DNA from: Streptomyces aureus
GTDB taxonomy: Bacteria > Actinomycetota > Actinomycetes > Streptomycetales > Streptomycetaceae
NCBI RefSeq assembly: GCF_000725495.1
Contig: NZ_JNZD01000004.1
Span: 248,001 to 312,000, forward strand
DNA: 64,000 nucleotides
Direction: 5' to 3'
Shown: in pieces, positions 1 to 7,320 of the stretch
How positions within the stretch are numbered: position 1 is the stretch's first letter
Layout of the letters: each line of letters starts with the position of its first letter
Notes under the pieces: model-generated
The model's input: only the letters and a program-made list of their open reading frames with translations
Database searches by the model: none
What the model was told of the DNA's origin: nothing
Translations under genes and position numbers: made by a program

Positions 1-3000
1 CTGCGAGGACAGCACCAGTCCCGGCCCGGTGCCCAGGCTCTCCACCCACCGGGTGCCCGGCTGCGTCGAGACGTAGTCGGTGCGGGTGCCGGGGATGTCC
101 AGACGCTGGAGGAACCCGGAGCCGTACTTGCGGTAGGGGCGGAAGCCGGACCGGTACTCGCCGCTGGGCGTCTTGACGGCTCCGTGGAACCGCATGTCGA
201 TCGTGGCCAGTTCGGACGGGCGGGGACGGTAGCTCAGCCCGGTGGAGGGGATCCGGTCCGGGTGCGCGTCGGAGAGGTCGTACACGTAAGGAGAGTTGGG
301 CACTCCCTCGACGTCGAGCCGCAGCCGGCAGCGCTTCGCCTCGGCGACCAGGGGCGCGCCCTCGCGCGCGGTCAGCGAGAACACCGGCACGGCGCTGTAG
401 TCACCGCTCCCGGTGCCGACGTACTCCAGGAGCTTGCCGGGCCCGTCGTTGACGACGATCAGCAGCGCGGCCCCGGCGTCGGCCGCTGCCTGTCCACGGT
501 CGGCGGCGGAGAGGACGTCCGAGCGGGTCACCAGGGCCACCTTGCCGTTGACCTGGAGCTTTGCGTACTCGGCTGGGGTGCCGGTGCCGGCGTACACCAC
601 GTCGAGGCGCTTGTGCCCGTCGTACAGCGCGGAGCGGGCCTGGCCCATCGGCCGGAGTTCACGGCCGTCGTCGGTGAGGGTGAGGAAGGGGACCGCCTTG
701 CGCCAGCGGGTCTCGTACTCGAAGGAGCCGGTGGTCACCTTGCGGGTGGGCAGTACGTACATGCTGTCGTACTTGGCGGCCAGCAGGTACTGCACCTCCA
801 GGATGCCGATCCCGTACTGGTTGGCGTCCGTGCCGTCGGCGCGGTACCAGTTCATCGAGAGCGTGCGGTCCTCGGTCCGGCGCGGGACCTCGGCGGTCAC
901 CGCACGGGCTCTGCTCGCGTCGAGGTCGACGTCCCGGTCCTGGTCGAGCACGACCTCGGGGTCGCCCAGCAGGGCCATGCCGACGGAGTCCGGGCCGCGG
1001 CTGCCGGGTACGTCGAGGAACGCGAGCAGGCTGAAGGTGCCCTCGCGCATGCGCAGGTCGAGCTCGCCGCTGTTGTCCACGTACACGGCCCACGGGTCCA
1101 GGTCGCTGCCGAACTGCTGCATCTCGACATAGCCGGCGGTGGGCTTGCCTGACCGGTCCTTGAGGCTGATGTGCAGGGTGTGCCGGGTGTCCTCGCGGTA
1201 GAGGCCGACCTGGGTGCGGGCCAGTGCCGCGCCGGAGGCGTCGGTGGCGGTGATCTCGCCGAGGTAGCGGCGGCCGTCGGCGCCGAGGCCGGGCTTCGCG
1301 GTGGCGGTCACGGTGGCGGTGCCGTGGGCGGGCACGGTAACGGTGTCGGCGGAGAGGGTGAACATCCCGTCGGGGGCGGGCTTGCCCTTGTCGGCGGAGG
1401 GGTCGGTGTCGTACGGACCGCCCGCGACGGTCGCGTTCAGGGCGAGGTTCAACTCAGCCGCAGTGTCACCGCTGTTGGTGTAGGTGACGGTGCGGTCGAC
1501 CGACTGCGCGCCCTCGTGCGGCCAGATGTCGATGCCGAAGTAGGCCGAACCGGTGGCGGTCACCGTCGTGGCGGTCGCGGCGGTCAGGTCCACGCGTCCC
1601 GCGCCCACCTGATAGGCGGTGTACGCCGTCAGCTTCTTGGACGTGCTCATCAGCGCGTCCTTGAGCTGCCGGGCCTTCCAGTCCGGGTGCTCCTGGGCGA
1701 GGATCGCCGCGGCGCCCGCGACATGGGGCGTCGCCATGGAGGTGCCGCTCATCGACTGGTACCAGCCGGTCTCGGCGCTGCCGCCCGCCTTGGCGGCGAG
1801 GACGGCGACGCCGGGGGCGGAGATGTCGGGCTTGAGGGCGTAGTCGTTCAGGCGCGGGCCCTGCGAGGAGAACGACGCGCGCTTGTCGGCAAAGTCCACG
1901 GCGGCGACGGTCAGCGCCGCGTCGGCGACGCCGGGGCTGCCCATGCTCGCCTCGCCGCCGGAGTTGCCGGCCGCGATCACGAAGAGCGCGCCGGTGTCCT
2001 CGGTGAGCTTGTCGACGGCCTGGCTCATCGGGTCGGTGCCGTCGGAGGGTTCCGAGGAACCCAGGCTCATGCTGATGACCCGGGCGCCGTGCCCGGCGGC
2101 CCACTCCATGCCGGCGATGATCCAGGAGTCCTGGCCGTAGCCGTCGTTCGAGAGCACCTTGCCGACCATCAGATCGGCGCCCGGCGCCACCCCCTTCTCG
2201 GCGCCGTCGGAGGCGGCTCCGCTGCCGCCCACGGTGGAGGCCGTGTGGGTGCCGTGGCCGTGGCCGTCCTCGACGGTCTCGTCGGGCACGAAGCTCTGCG
2301 ACGCACCGACGCGGTCGGCGAGATCGGGGTGGTGGGTGTCGACGCCGGTGTCCAGCACGGCCACCTTGACGCCCTTGCCGTCGAGGCCCTTGCCCCAAGC
2401 GTCGGGCGCGCCGATCTGCGCCGTGCTGTCCTTCAGCGTCGCCTCGACCCGGCCGTCCAGCCAGATCTTGGACAGTCCGTCGGCGAGCCGGGGAGCACCG
2501 GACGCCGATCCGTTCAGGGCCTTCGCCGAGGCACCGGCGGCGGAGGCGGTGGGAGCGACGGACCGCCACAGCTTCCGGGCCTGCTTCTTGGCCGCGCGCA
2601 CGGACGTCGCATGAATGGCGGGGAGGTCGCGCACCCGGGTGGCGCCGCCGGGCGTGGCCGCGGCCGAGGGCGCCGTCTTGGAACCGTAGCCCAGGATCAG
2701 GGGGATGCCCGCGCTGTGGGCGTCGTCGTAGCCCTGCTCGATCAAGGCGGTGACGTCGAACAGCCGCCGGTCCAGCCGGTTCGCGGCGAGGAAGGGCATC
2801 ACCTCGTCCGGGTAGACGTACAGATCCCCGCCGACGGTCTCGGTGCGTACGCCGCCGAGGGCGCCGGACGGGCGGGTGACGTCGGCGGTCTGCCCGCCGC
2901 CGGCAAGTCCGGTGACGCGTACGACATCGCCGGTGAGGAGGGTCACGGTGTGCTGTCCGGACCCGGTGGCCGCAACAGGCGCGGGTGCGGCGGGTGTTGA

Positions 3001-3120
3001 TGTGGTATCGGCCAGTGCCGGACCGGCGGGCAGGGCCAGTGAGGTGAGGACGGAGAGGGTGCCCACCGCTGCCGCGAGGGCTCTTCGACTGCTGCGAGGG
3101 GGAGGTATGCGGGAGATCAT
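1..3120 (-). CDS. Secreted S8 subtilisin-like serine protease, C-terminus cut by window edge
   Basis: This is a large exported subtilase that would hydrolyse extracellular proteins. The start is the ATG at 3118-3120, followed by a typical signal peptide (RR-rich start, hydrophobic core, ALA/D cleavage near residue 38). An inhibitor/propeptide-like region precedes the catalytic domain. The triad is visible: Asp near 257 (VAVLDTGVD), His near 289 (GHGHGTHTAS) and Ser near 461 (SGTSMATPH), with the oxyanion Asn in AAGNSGG. A protease-associated (PA)-type insert follows around residues 820-890. The frame is open to base 1, so at least 1040 residues are present and the end is missing. Family assignment is firm; substrate is unknown. 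It is transcribed away from the kinase gene upstream, with about 275 bp between them. Confidence 0.93.
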   Translation of the reverse strand, partial: MISRIPPPRSSRRALAAAVGTLSVLTSLALPAGPALADTTSTPAAPAPVAATGSGQHTVTLLTGDVVRVTGLAGGGQTADVTRPSGALGGVRTETVGGDLYVYPDEVMPFLAANRLDRRLFDVTALIEQGYDDAHSAGIPLILGYGSKTAPSAAATPGGATRVRDLPAIHATSVRAAKKQARKLWRSVAPTASAAGASAKALNGSASGAPRLADGLSKIWLDGRVEATLKDSTAQIGAPDAWGKGLDGKGVKVAVLDTGVDTHHPDLADRVGASQSFVPDETVEDGHGHGTHTASTVGGSGAASDGAEKGVAPGADLMVGKVLSNDGYGQDSWIIAGMEWAAGHGARVISMSLGSSEPSDGTDPMSQAVDKLTEDTGALFVIAAGNSGGEASMGSPGVADAALTVAAVDFADKRASFSSQGPRLNDYALKPDISAPGVAVLAAKAGGSAETGWYQSMSGTSMATPHVAGAAAILAQEHPDWKARQLKDALMSTSKKLTAYTAYQVGAGRVDLTAATATTVTATGSAYFGIDIWPHEGAQSVDRTVTYTNSGDTAAELNLALNATVAGGPYDTDPSADKGKPAPDGMFTLSADTVTVPAHGTATVTATAKPGLGADGRRYLGEITATDASGAALARTQVGLYREDTRHTLHISLKDRSGKPTAGYVEMQQFGSDLDPWAVYVDNSGELDLRMREGTFSLLAFLDVPGSRGPDSVGMALLGDPEVVLDQDRDVDLDASRARAVTAEVPRRTEDRTLSMNWYRADGTDANQYGIGILEVQYLLAAKYDSMYVLPTRKVTTGSFEYETRWRKAVPFLTLTDDGRELRPMGQARSALYDGHKRLDVVYAGTGTPAEYAKLQVNGKVALVTRSDVLSAADRGQAAADAGAALLIVVNDGPGKLLEYVGTGSGDYSAVPVFSLTAREGAPLVAEAKRCRLRLDVEGVPNSPYVYDLSDAHPDRIPSTGLSYRPRPSELATIDMRFHGAVKTPSGEYRSGFRPYRKYGSGFLQRLDIPGTRTDYVSTQPGTRWVESLGTGPGLVLSSQ

Positions 3121-3206
3121 GGTGCGTTTTCTACCCGCCCGGCGTCGTCGGGGGAGCGCCGGACGATGGCACGAAAGCGCCACGTCTCACATGTGCCAGA
3201 TCGACG

Positions 3207-3231
3207 AACTCCCCACAAATACAGGGGAGTT
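3207..3231. promoter_or_regulatory. Inverted repeat upstream of the S8 protease
   Basis: 8-bp perfect arms AACTCCCC and GGGGAGTT are separated by nine A/T-rich bases. The element sits about 90-110 bp upstream of the protease start and 165 bp past the kinase stop. It could be an operator, or a weak terminator for the kinase gene. No U-tract favours either reading. Confidence 0.35.
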
Positions 3232-3395
3232 ATCTCAATCGCCGCACTCCTGGTCCCGGCCTGCGGCGGCCTCTCGGCAGCTTGGGGCCCGTCGGCCCCG
3301 CAGCGTCGGCTGACGCCACGTCGGCACCCGCGCAACCCTGGCCCGTCGGCGCCTCCCGGCCCCGTCGTCCCGCCCTCGCGCCGCCGCCCGCCCGG

Positions 3396-4562
3396 TCAGG
3401 AACCGGTGGGAGTGCCCCCCGGCGCCGTGGGAGCGGGAGAGGACGTGTTCACCGGGACGGTCGAGCCGGGCGTCGGTGTCTCCGCGGAGCTGCTGTCGGG
3501 CGAGAACACCTCGACACCGACGAGCACCGCCAGCAGGAAGACCACGGCTCCGGCCGCGGCCCCCACCACCCGCCGCCGGTCCTCGAGGAGTTCACCGACC
3601 CCCGAGCGCGGGCGCCGGCGCGAGCGGTGACCGCCTCCCGCGGCGTCCCTCATCACCGACGGCAGGGCGTACGTGGTCGCGGGACCGGTGGCCCTCACGT
3701 CCTGCCGGTGCCGTCGCGGCTCAGGCGTCGCGGCCGGGAGCGGCTCGGGACGTCCCCGCCAGGCGCCCGAGCCGTACCAGGCTGCGGCCTGAACGGCGGT
3801 GGGCCGTTCCTCGGGCTGCTTGGCGAGCAGGCTGAGCAGGTAGTTCTCGAAGGCGGGCGGCAGCTCGGCACCGAGCTCGCGCGGCGGGGTCGGGGCGGTG
3901 TCGAGGTGGTGGTGGAGGACCGCGACGGGGCTGCCCGCCTGGAACGGCGGCCGTCCGGTGAGGAGTTGGTACAGGACGCAGCCCAGGGAGTACATGTCGG
4001 AGGGCGGCCCCGCGGTCTTGCCGAGGGCCCGCTCGGGAGCCAGGTACAGGCTGGTGCCGACGATCTGCCCGGTCGCGGTCAGACCGCCCGCCGGGTCGTC
4101 CATGAAGCGGGCGATCCCGAAGTCGCCGATCTTGACGCTTCCCTCGGCGTCCAGCAGCAGGTTTCCGGGCTTGATGTCCCGGTGCACGATCCCCTGCTGA
4201 TGCGCGGCGGCCAGCCCCGCGGCCGCCTCGGCGGCGATCCGCGCGACCCGGTCGGCGGGCAGCCGCCCGGCGCCGGTGAGGACACTGGCGAGGCTGTCGC
4301 CCTCGACCAGCTCCATCACGAGGAACAGCCGGTTCTCGAAGGCCCCGAAGTCCAGCACGCCCACCACATGACGGTGGTTGAGCAGGCCCGCGGTCTGGGC
4401 CTCCAGACGGAACCGGGCCGCGGCCGTCGGGTCGGCGTCCTGGGAGAGGAGGAGCTTCACGGCCACGGATCGCCCGATCATCTCGTCGTAGGCCCGCCAC
4501 ACCTCCCCCATCGCGCCCCGCCCGAGAGTGGTCTGCAGCCGATACCGTCCCGCTATCAGCAC
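3396..4562 (-). CDS. PknB-type membrane Ser/Thr protein kinase
   Basis: A 388-aa eukaryotic-type kinase that would phosphorylate Ser/Thr residues of cytoplasmic targets. Visible motifs are the glycine loop GRGAMGEV (14-21), ATP-anchoring Lys36 in VAVK, the catalytic loop HRDIKPGN (Asp129) and DFG (Asp147). The kinase domain ends near residue 260. A Pro/Arg-rich juxtamembrane stretch and one membrane segment (about 333-354) follow, with a short Ser/Thr/Pro-rich outer tail of about 35 residues. There are no PASTA repeats, so it lacks the peptidoglycan-sensing ectodomain of classical PknB. The start is GTG at 4560-4562 behind GAGG. It is divergent from the S1 protease gene. Confidence 0.92.
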   Translation of the reverse strand: MLIAGRYRLQTTLGRGAMGEVWRAYDEMIGRSVAVKLLLSQDADPTAAARFRLEAQTAGLLNHRHVVGVLDFGAFENRLFLVMELVEGDSLASVLTGAGRLPADRVARIAAEAAAGLAAAHQQGIVHRDIKPGNLLLDAEGSVKIGDFGIARFMDDPAGGLTATGQIVGTSLYLAPERALGKTAGPPSDMYSLGCVLYQLLTGRPPFQAGSPVAVLHHHLDTAPTPPRELGAELPPAFENYLLSLLAKQPEERPTAVQAAAWYGSGAWRGRPEPLPAATPEPRRHRQDVRATGPATTYALPSVMRDAAGGGHRSRRRPRSGVGELLEDRRRVVGAAAGAVVFLLAVLVGVEVFSPDSSSAETPTPGSTVPVNTSSPAPTAPGGTPTGS

Positions 4563-4983
4563 TTGTGCTTCATCCTCACGCCGTAGGGATTCCGTCGGTC
4601 GCCATCGGACAATGCCCTACCGAGCATCAGTGATCATCGGGGCGCCGCGGCAGGTTGAGCCTACTGCCAACAGGACCGTGATCAGACGCTGTTCACCCAG
4701 GGCCACAAGATCACGAAGAACCCTCCGGTGCGCCACCGGACTCTGACGGAACGTGATCCCGAAAGCCGCTCCGACGCCTGTGACATGGGCGGACGAAGGT
4801 CGTTCCGGCCGCCGGGGAGGGCGGGAGAGCGGGCACGTTCCGGCACGAGCCGGACAACCGGTCCGCGCATTGGTATGGACCTTGCCGGAGCCTCACACTA
4901 CCCTCTTCCACGCAACTCTGAGAGCGCTCTCTCCTGCCCTTCGCCCCACTCACCGTCCATCGGACCGACGAAAGGCAACTCCC
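4563..4983. other. Divergent intergenic region, kinase / S1 protease
   Basis: 421 bp with no credible gene. It must hold the promoters of both flanking genes. It contains a perfect 12-bp palindrome at 4920-4931 and a weak DasR-box-like sequence, TTGGTATGGACC, at 4870-4881. The rest shows nothing I can name. Confidence 0.6.
4920..4931. promoter_or_regulatory. LacI-type palindrome GAGAGCGCTCTC
   Basis: A perfect 12-bp palindrome about 58 bp before the S1 protease start. The 14-mer TGAGAGCGCTCTCT matches 11 of 14 positions of the known Streptomyces CebR operator TGGGAGCGCTCCCA. A LacI-family regulator is therefore a reasonable guess; which member is unknown. Confidence 0.45.
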
Positions 4984-6138
4984 GTGAGACGCACCACAGT
5001 TCTGCGCACCGCCTTATCCGCGGGCCTGCTCGTCAGCGCCGCGACGCTCGGACTCACCCGGGCCGCCGCGAGCGAAGCTCCCCTCAGCATCACGACATCA
5101 AGGGCGCCGGCCTCATCGGCACTGGTGTCGGCCATGCAGCGCGATCTCGGACTCACCCGGCAGCAGGCCACCGACCGGCTGGCCCAGGAAACCGCCGCAC
5201 GCGGCGTCGAGCGCGCCGCCCGGCGCGCGGCCGGCGCCTCCTACGGGGGCTCGTGGTTCGACGCCGCGAGCGGCAGGCTCGTCGTGGCCGTCACCGAGGC
5301 CGCCTCACGCGAGGCCGTGGCGGCGACCGGGGCCCGCGTCACCCTCGTCAAGCACAGCCAGCGGCAGCTGGACACCACGAAGACCCGTATCGACGCGCTC
5401 GAAGCGCCGGCGGGGGTGGCCGGCTGGCACGTCGACCCCGAGGCCGGCTCCGTGGTCGTCGACGTGGTGTCGGCCCACCGCGGTGACAACGATGTCCGCG
5501 CCTTCGTCTCCCGCGCCCGCGCGGCCGGTCCGGTCGTCGTGCACACCACGGACCGGGCGCCGAGGACGTTCGCGGCGGGCACGGTGGGCGGCGACCCGTA
5601 CTACACGGGCAACGTCCGCTGCTCCATCGGCTTCTCGGTGTACGGGGGCTTCGTCACCGCCGGGCACTGCGCCCAGCCGGGCGCCGGGGTCCGCGGCTGG
5701 GACGGCAGCTACATAGGCAACTTCCAGGGCTCCTCGTTCCCGGACAACGACTACGCCTGGGTCAACGTGGGCAGCGGCTGGTGGACCGTGCCCGTGGTCC
5801 TCGGCTGGGGCACCGTCTCCGACCAGCTCGTCCGCGGCTCGGGCGAGGCACCCGTCGGAGCCTCGATCTGCCGCTCCGGCTCCACCTCCCACTGGCACTG
5901 CGGCACCGTCCTCGCGAAGAACGAGACGGTCAACTACAGCCAGGGCGCGGTGCACCAGATGACCAAGACGAGCGTCTGCGCCGAACCCGGCGACTCCGGG
6001 GGCTCGTTCATCAGCGGTGACCAGGCACAGGGCGTCACCTCCGGCGGCTGGGGCAACTGCACCAGCGGCGGCCAGACCTGGTTCCAGCCCGTCAACGAGA
6101 TCCTGAACCGCTACGGGCTCCGACTGCACACCGCCTGA
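4984..6138 (+). CDS. Secreted S1E (streptogrisin / alpha-lytic type) serine protease precursor
   Basis: A 384-aa pre-pro-protease. It has a signal peptide (about 1-30), an alpha-lytic-protease-type prodomain (about 45-195) that in this family acts as a folding chaperone, and a mature chymotrypsin-fold domain from about residue 200. The triad is His228 (TAGHC), Asp256 (NDYAWV) and Ser338 (GDSGGS), with six cysteines spaced as in streptogrisins. There is no C-terminal chitin-binding domain, unlike streptogrisin C. The start is GTG at 4984; longer in-frame starts would add a non-signal N-terminus and were not used. The P1 preference was not deduced. A strong hairpin follows the stop. Confidence 0.93.
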   Translation: MRRTTVLRTALSAGLLVSAATLGLTRAAASEAPLSITTSRAPASSALVSAMQRDLGLTRQQATDRLAQETAARGVERAARRAAGASYGGSWFDAASGRLVVAVTEAASREAVAATGARVTLVKHSQRQLDTTKTRIDALEAPAGVAGWHVDPEAGSVVVDVVSAHRGDNDVRAFVSRARAAGPVVVHTTDRAPRTFAAGTVGGDPYYTGNVRCSIGFSVYGGFVTAGHCAQPGAGVRGWDGSYIGNFQGSSFPDNDYAWVNVGSGWWTVPVVLGWGTVSDQLVRGSGEAPVGASICRSGSTSHWHCGTVLAKNETVNYSQGAVHQMTKTSVCAEPGDSGGSFISGDQAQGVTSGGWGNCTSGGQTWFQPVNEILNRYGLRLHTA

Positions 6139-6150
6139 CCCGGGGCGGAC

Positions 6151-6181
6151 GCCGGCCCGCTCGCCCGGCGGGCGGGCCGGC
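6151..6181 (+). terminator. Rho-independent-like hairpin after S1 protease
   Basis: A perfect 10-bp GC stem (6151-6160 with 6172-6181) and 11-nt loop, starting 13 bases after the stop. No U-tract, as is usual in Streptomyces. Confidence 0.75.
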
Positions 6182-6411
6182 GCACGCGGCGGGGTGCGGG
6201 GCACGCGGCGGGAACCTCCGGCAGCACCTGGCGGGGTCGGCCGCCTCCGCGGCCGTCGCACCGGCCGTTTCCGCGCCCGCGGAGCCGCGCGGGTGAGGGA
6301 GTGCGCACGTCCGCCGTCCGGCCCCGTCGGCGGCGGCGCGCCCGGGGCACGGCGAGGACGACCGCCGGGCACGATGGGCGCGTACCTCTCGCAGCTTCGG
6401 AAGGGCTCTTC

Positions 6412-7242
6412 GTGACCAGCATCCCGGACCGCACGGCCCACGACGGTACGCACATCCCGGCGGTCGGACTCGGCACCTGGCCGATGGACGACGCCCAGGC
6501 CGAGGAGGCGGTGGGCCGCGCGCTCGGCCTGGGCTACCGGCTCGTCGACACGGCGGCCAACTACCGCAACGAGACCGGCACCGGACGGGGCATCGCCCGC
6601 TCCGGTGTCCCTCGCGAGGAGATCGTCGTCACCACCAAACTGCCGGGCAGGCACCACGGCCACGCGGAGACGCTGGCCTCCTTCGAGGAGTCGCGCGCCC
6701 GCCTCGGGCTGTCCTACGTGGACCTGTACCTGATCCACTGGCCCCTGCCCCGCGTGGACAAGTACGTGGACTCCTGGAAGGCGATGATCGAGCTCCGCGC
6801 GGCGGGCCTGGTGCGGTCGATCGGCGTCTCGAACTTCACCGCCGAGCACGTCTCCCGGCTGGAGGCGGAGACCGGGGTGCTGCCCTCGGTGAACCAGATC
6901 GAGCTGCATCCCGCGCTTCCCCAGGACGAGTTGCGCGCCTTCCACGCCGCCAAGGGCATCGTCACGGAGAGCTGGAGTCCGCTGGGCCGCGGCTCCCGGC
7001 TGCTGGACGACCCCGCGCTCGGAAAGATCGCCGAGGCACACGGTGTGACGCCCGGCCAGGTGGTGCTGCGCTGGCACACCCAGCTCGGAGCGGTCCCCAT
7101 CCCCAAGTCCGCCGACGCCGGGCGGCAGCGGGAGAACCTCGACGTCTTCGGGTTCGAGCTGACGCCCGCCGAGATGGCGGCGGTCGGCGATCGTCCGCAC
7201 CGCCGGCTCGGCGGCGACCCCACGACGCACGAGGAGTTCTGA
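6412..7242 (+). CDS. Aldo/keto reductase (2,5-diketo-gluconate reductase-like)
   Basis: A 276-aa soluble NADPH-dependent oxidoreductase with the AKR TIM-barrel pattern. The catalytic tetrad is visible: Asp and Tyr in VDTAANYRNE, Lys in TTKLPG and His in LIHWPLP. IGVSNF and the C-terminal IPKSADAGRQREN cofactor segment fit AKR family 5, which reduces sugar-derived or small ketones and aldehydes. The start is GTG at 6412 behind GAAGG. It is monocistronic by appearance, between two hairpins, so it is not clearly linked to the protease upstream. The physiological substrate cannot be told from sequence. Confidence 0.9.
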   Translation: MTSIPDRTAHDGTHIPAVGLGTWPMDDAQAEEAVGRALGLGYRLVDTAANYRNETGTGRGIARSGVPREEIVVTTKLPGRHHGHAETLASFEESRARLGLSYVDLYLIHWPLPRVDKYVDSWKAMIELRAAGLVRSIGVSNFTAEHVSRLEAETGVLPSVNQIELHPALPQDELRAFHAAKGIVTESWSPLGRGSRLLDDPALGKIAEAHGVTPGQVVLRWHTQLGAVPIPKSADAGRQRENLDVFGFELTPAEMAAVGDRPHRRLGGDPTTHEEF

Positions 7243-7260
7243 GGCCTCTCCCGCATGGCT

Positions 7261-7306
7261 GTGGCCGGCACGCGCCTTCGGCAGAGGGAAGGCGCGTGCC
7301 GGCCAC
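7261..7306. terminator. Bidirectional terminator, 18-bp stem
   Basis: 7261-7278 pairs perfectly with 7289-7306 around a 10-nt loop. It lies exactly between two convergent genes, about 18 bp after the reductase stop and 15 bp past the hydrolase stop. Confidence 0.85.
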
Positions 7307-7320
7307 GGGCGGGTGCCGGG

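Noticed and set aside
1171..3000. 609-codon open frame opposite the S8 protease
   Set aside because: Antisense shadow of high-GC3 coding DNA; Gly/Val/Arg-rich product, no family motif, no ribosome site.
4869..4884. DasR box before the S1 protease (ATTGGTATGGACCTTG)
   Set aside because: Only about 10 of 16 positions fit the consensus; kept only as a remark in the gap entry.
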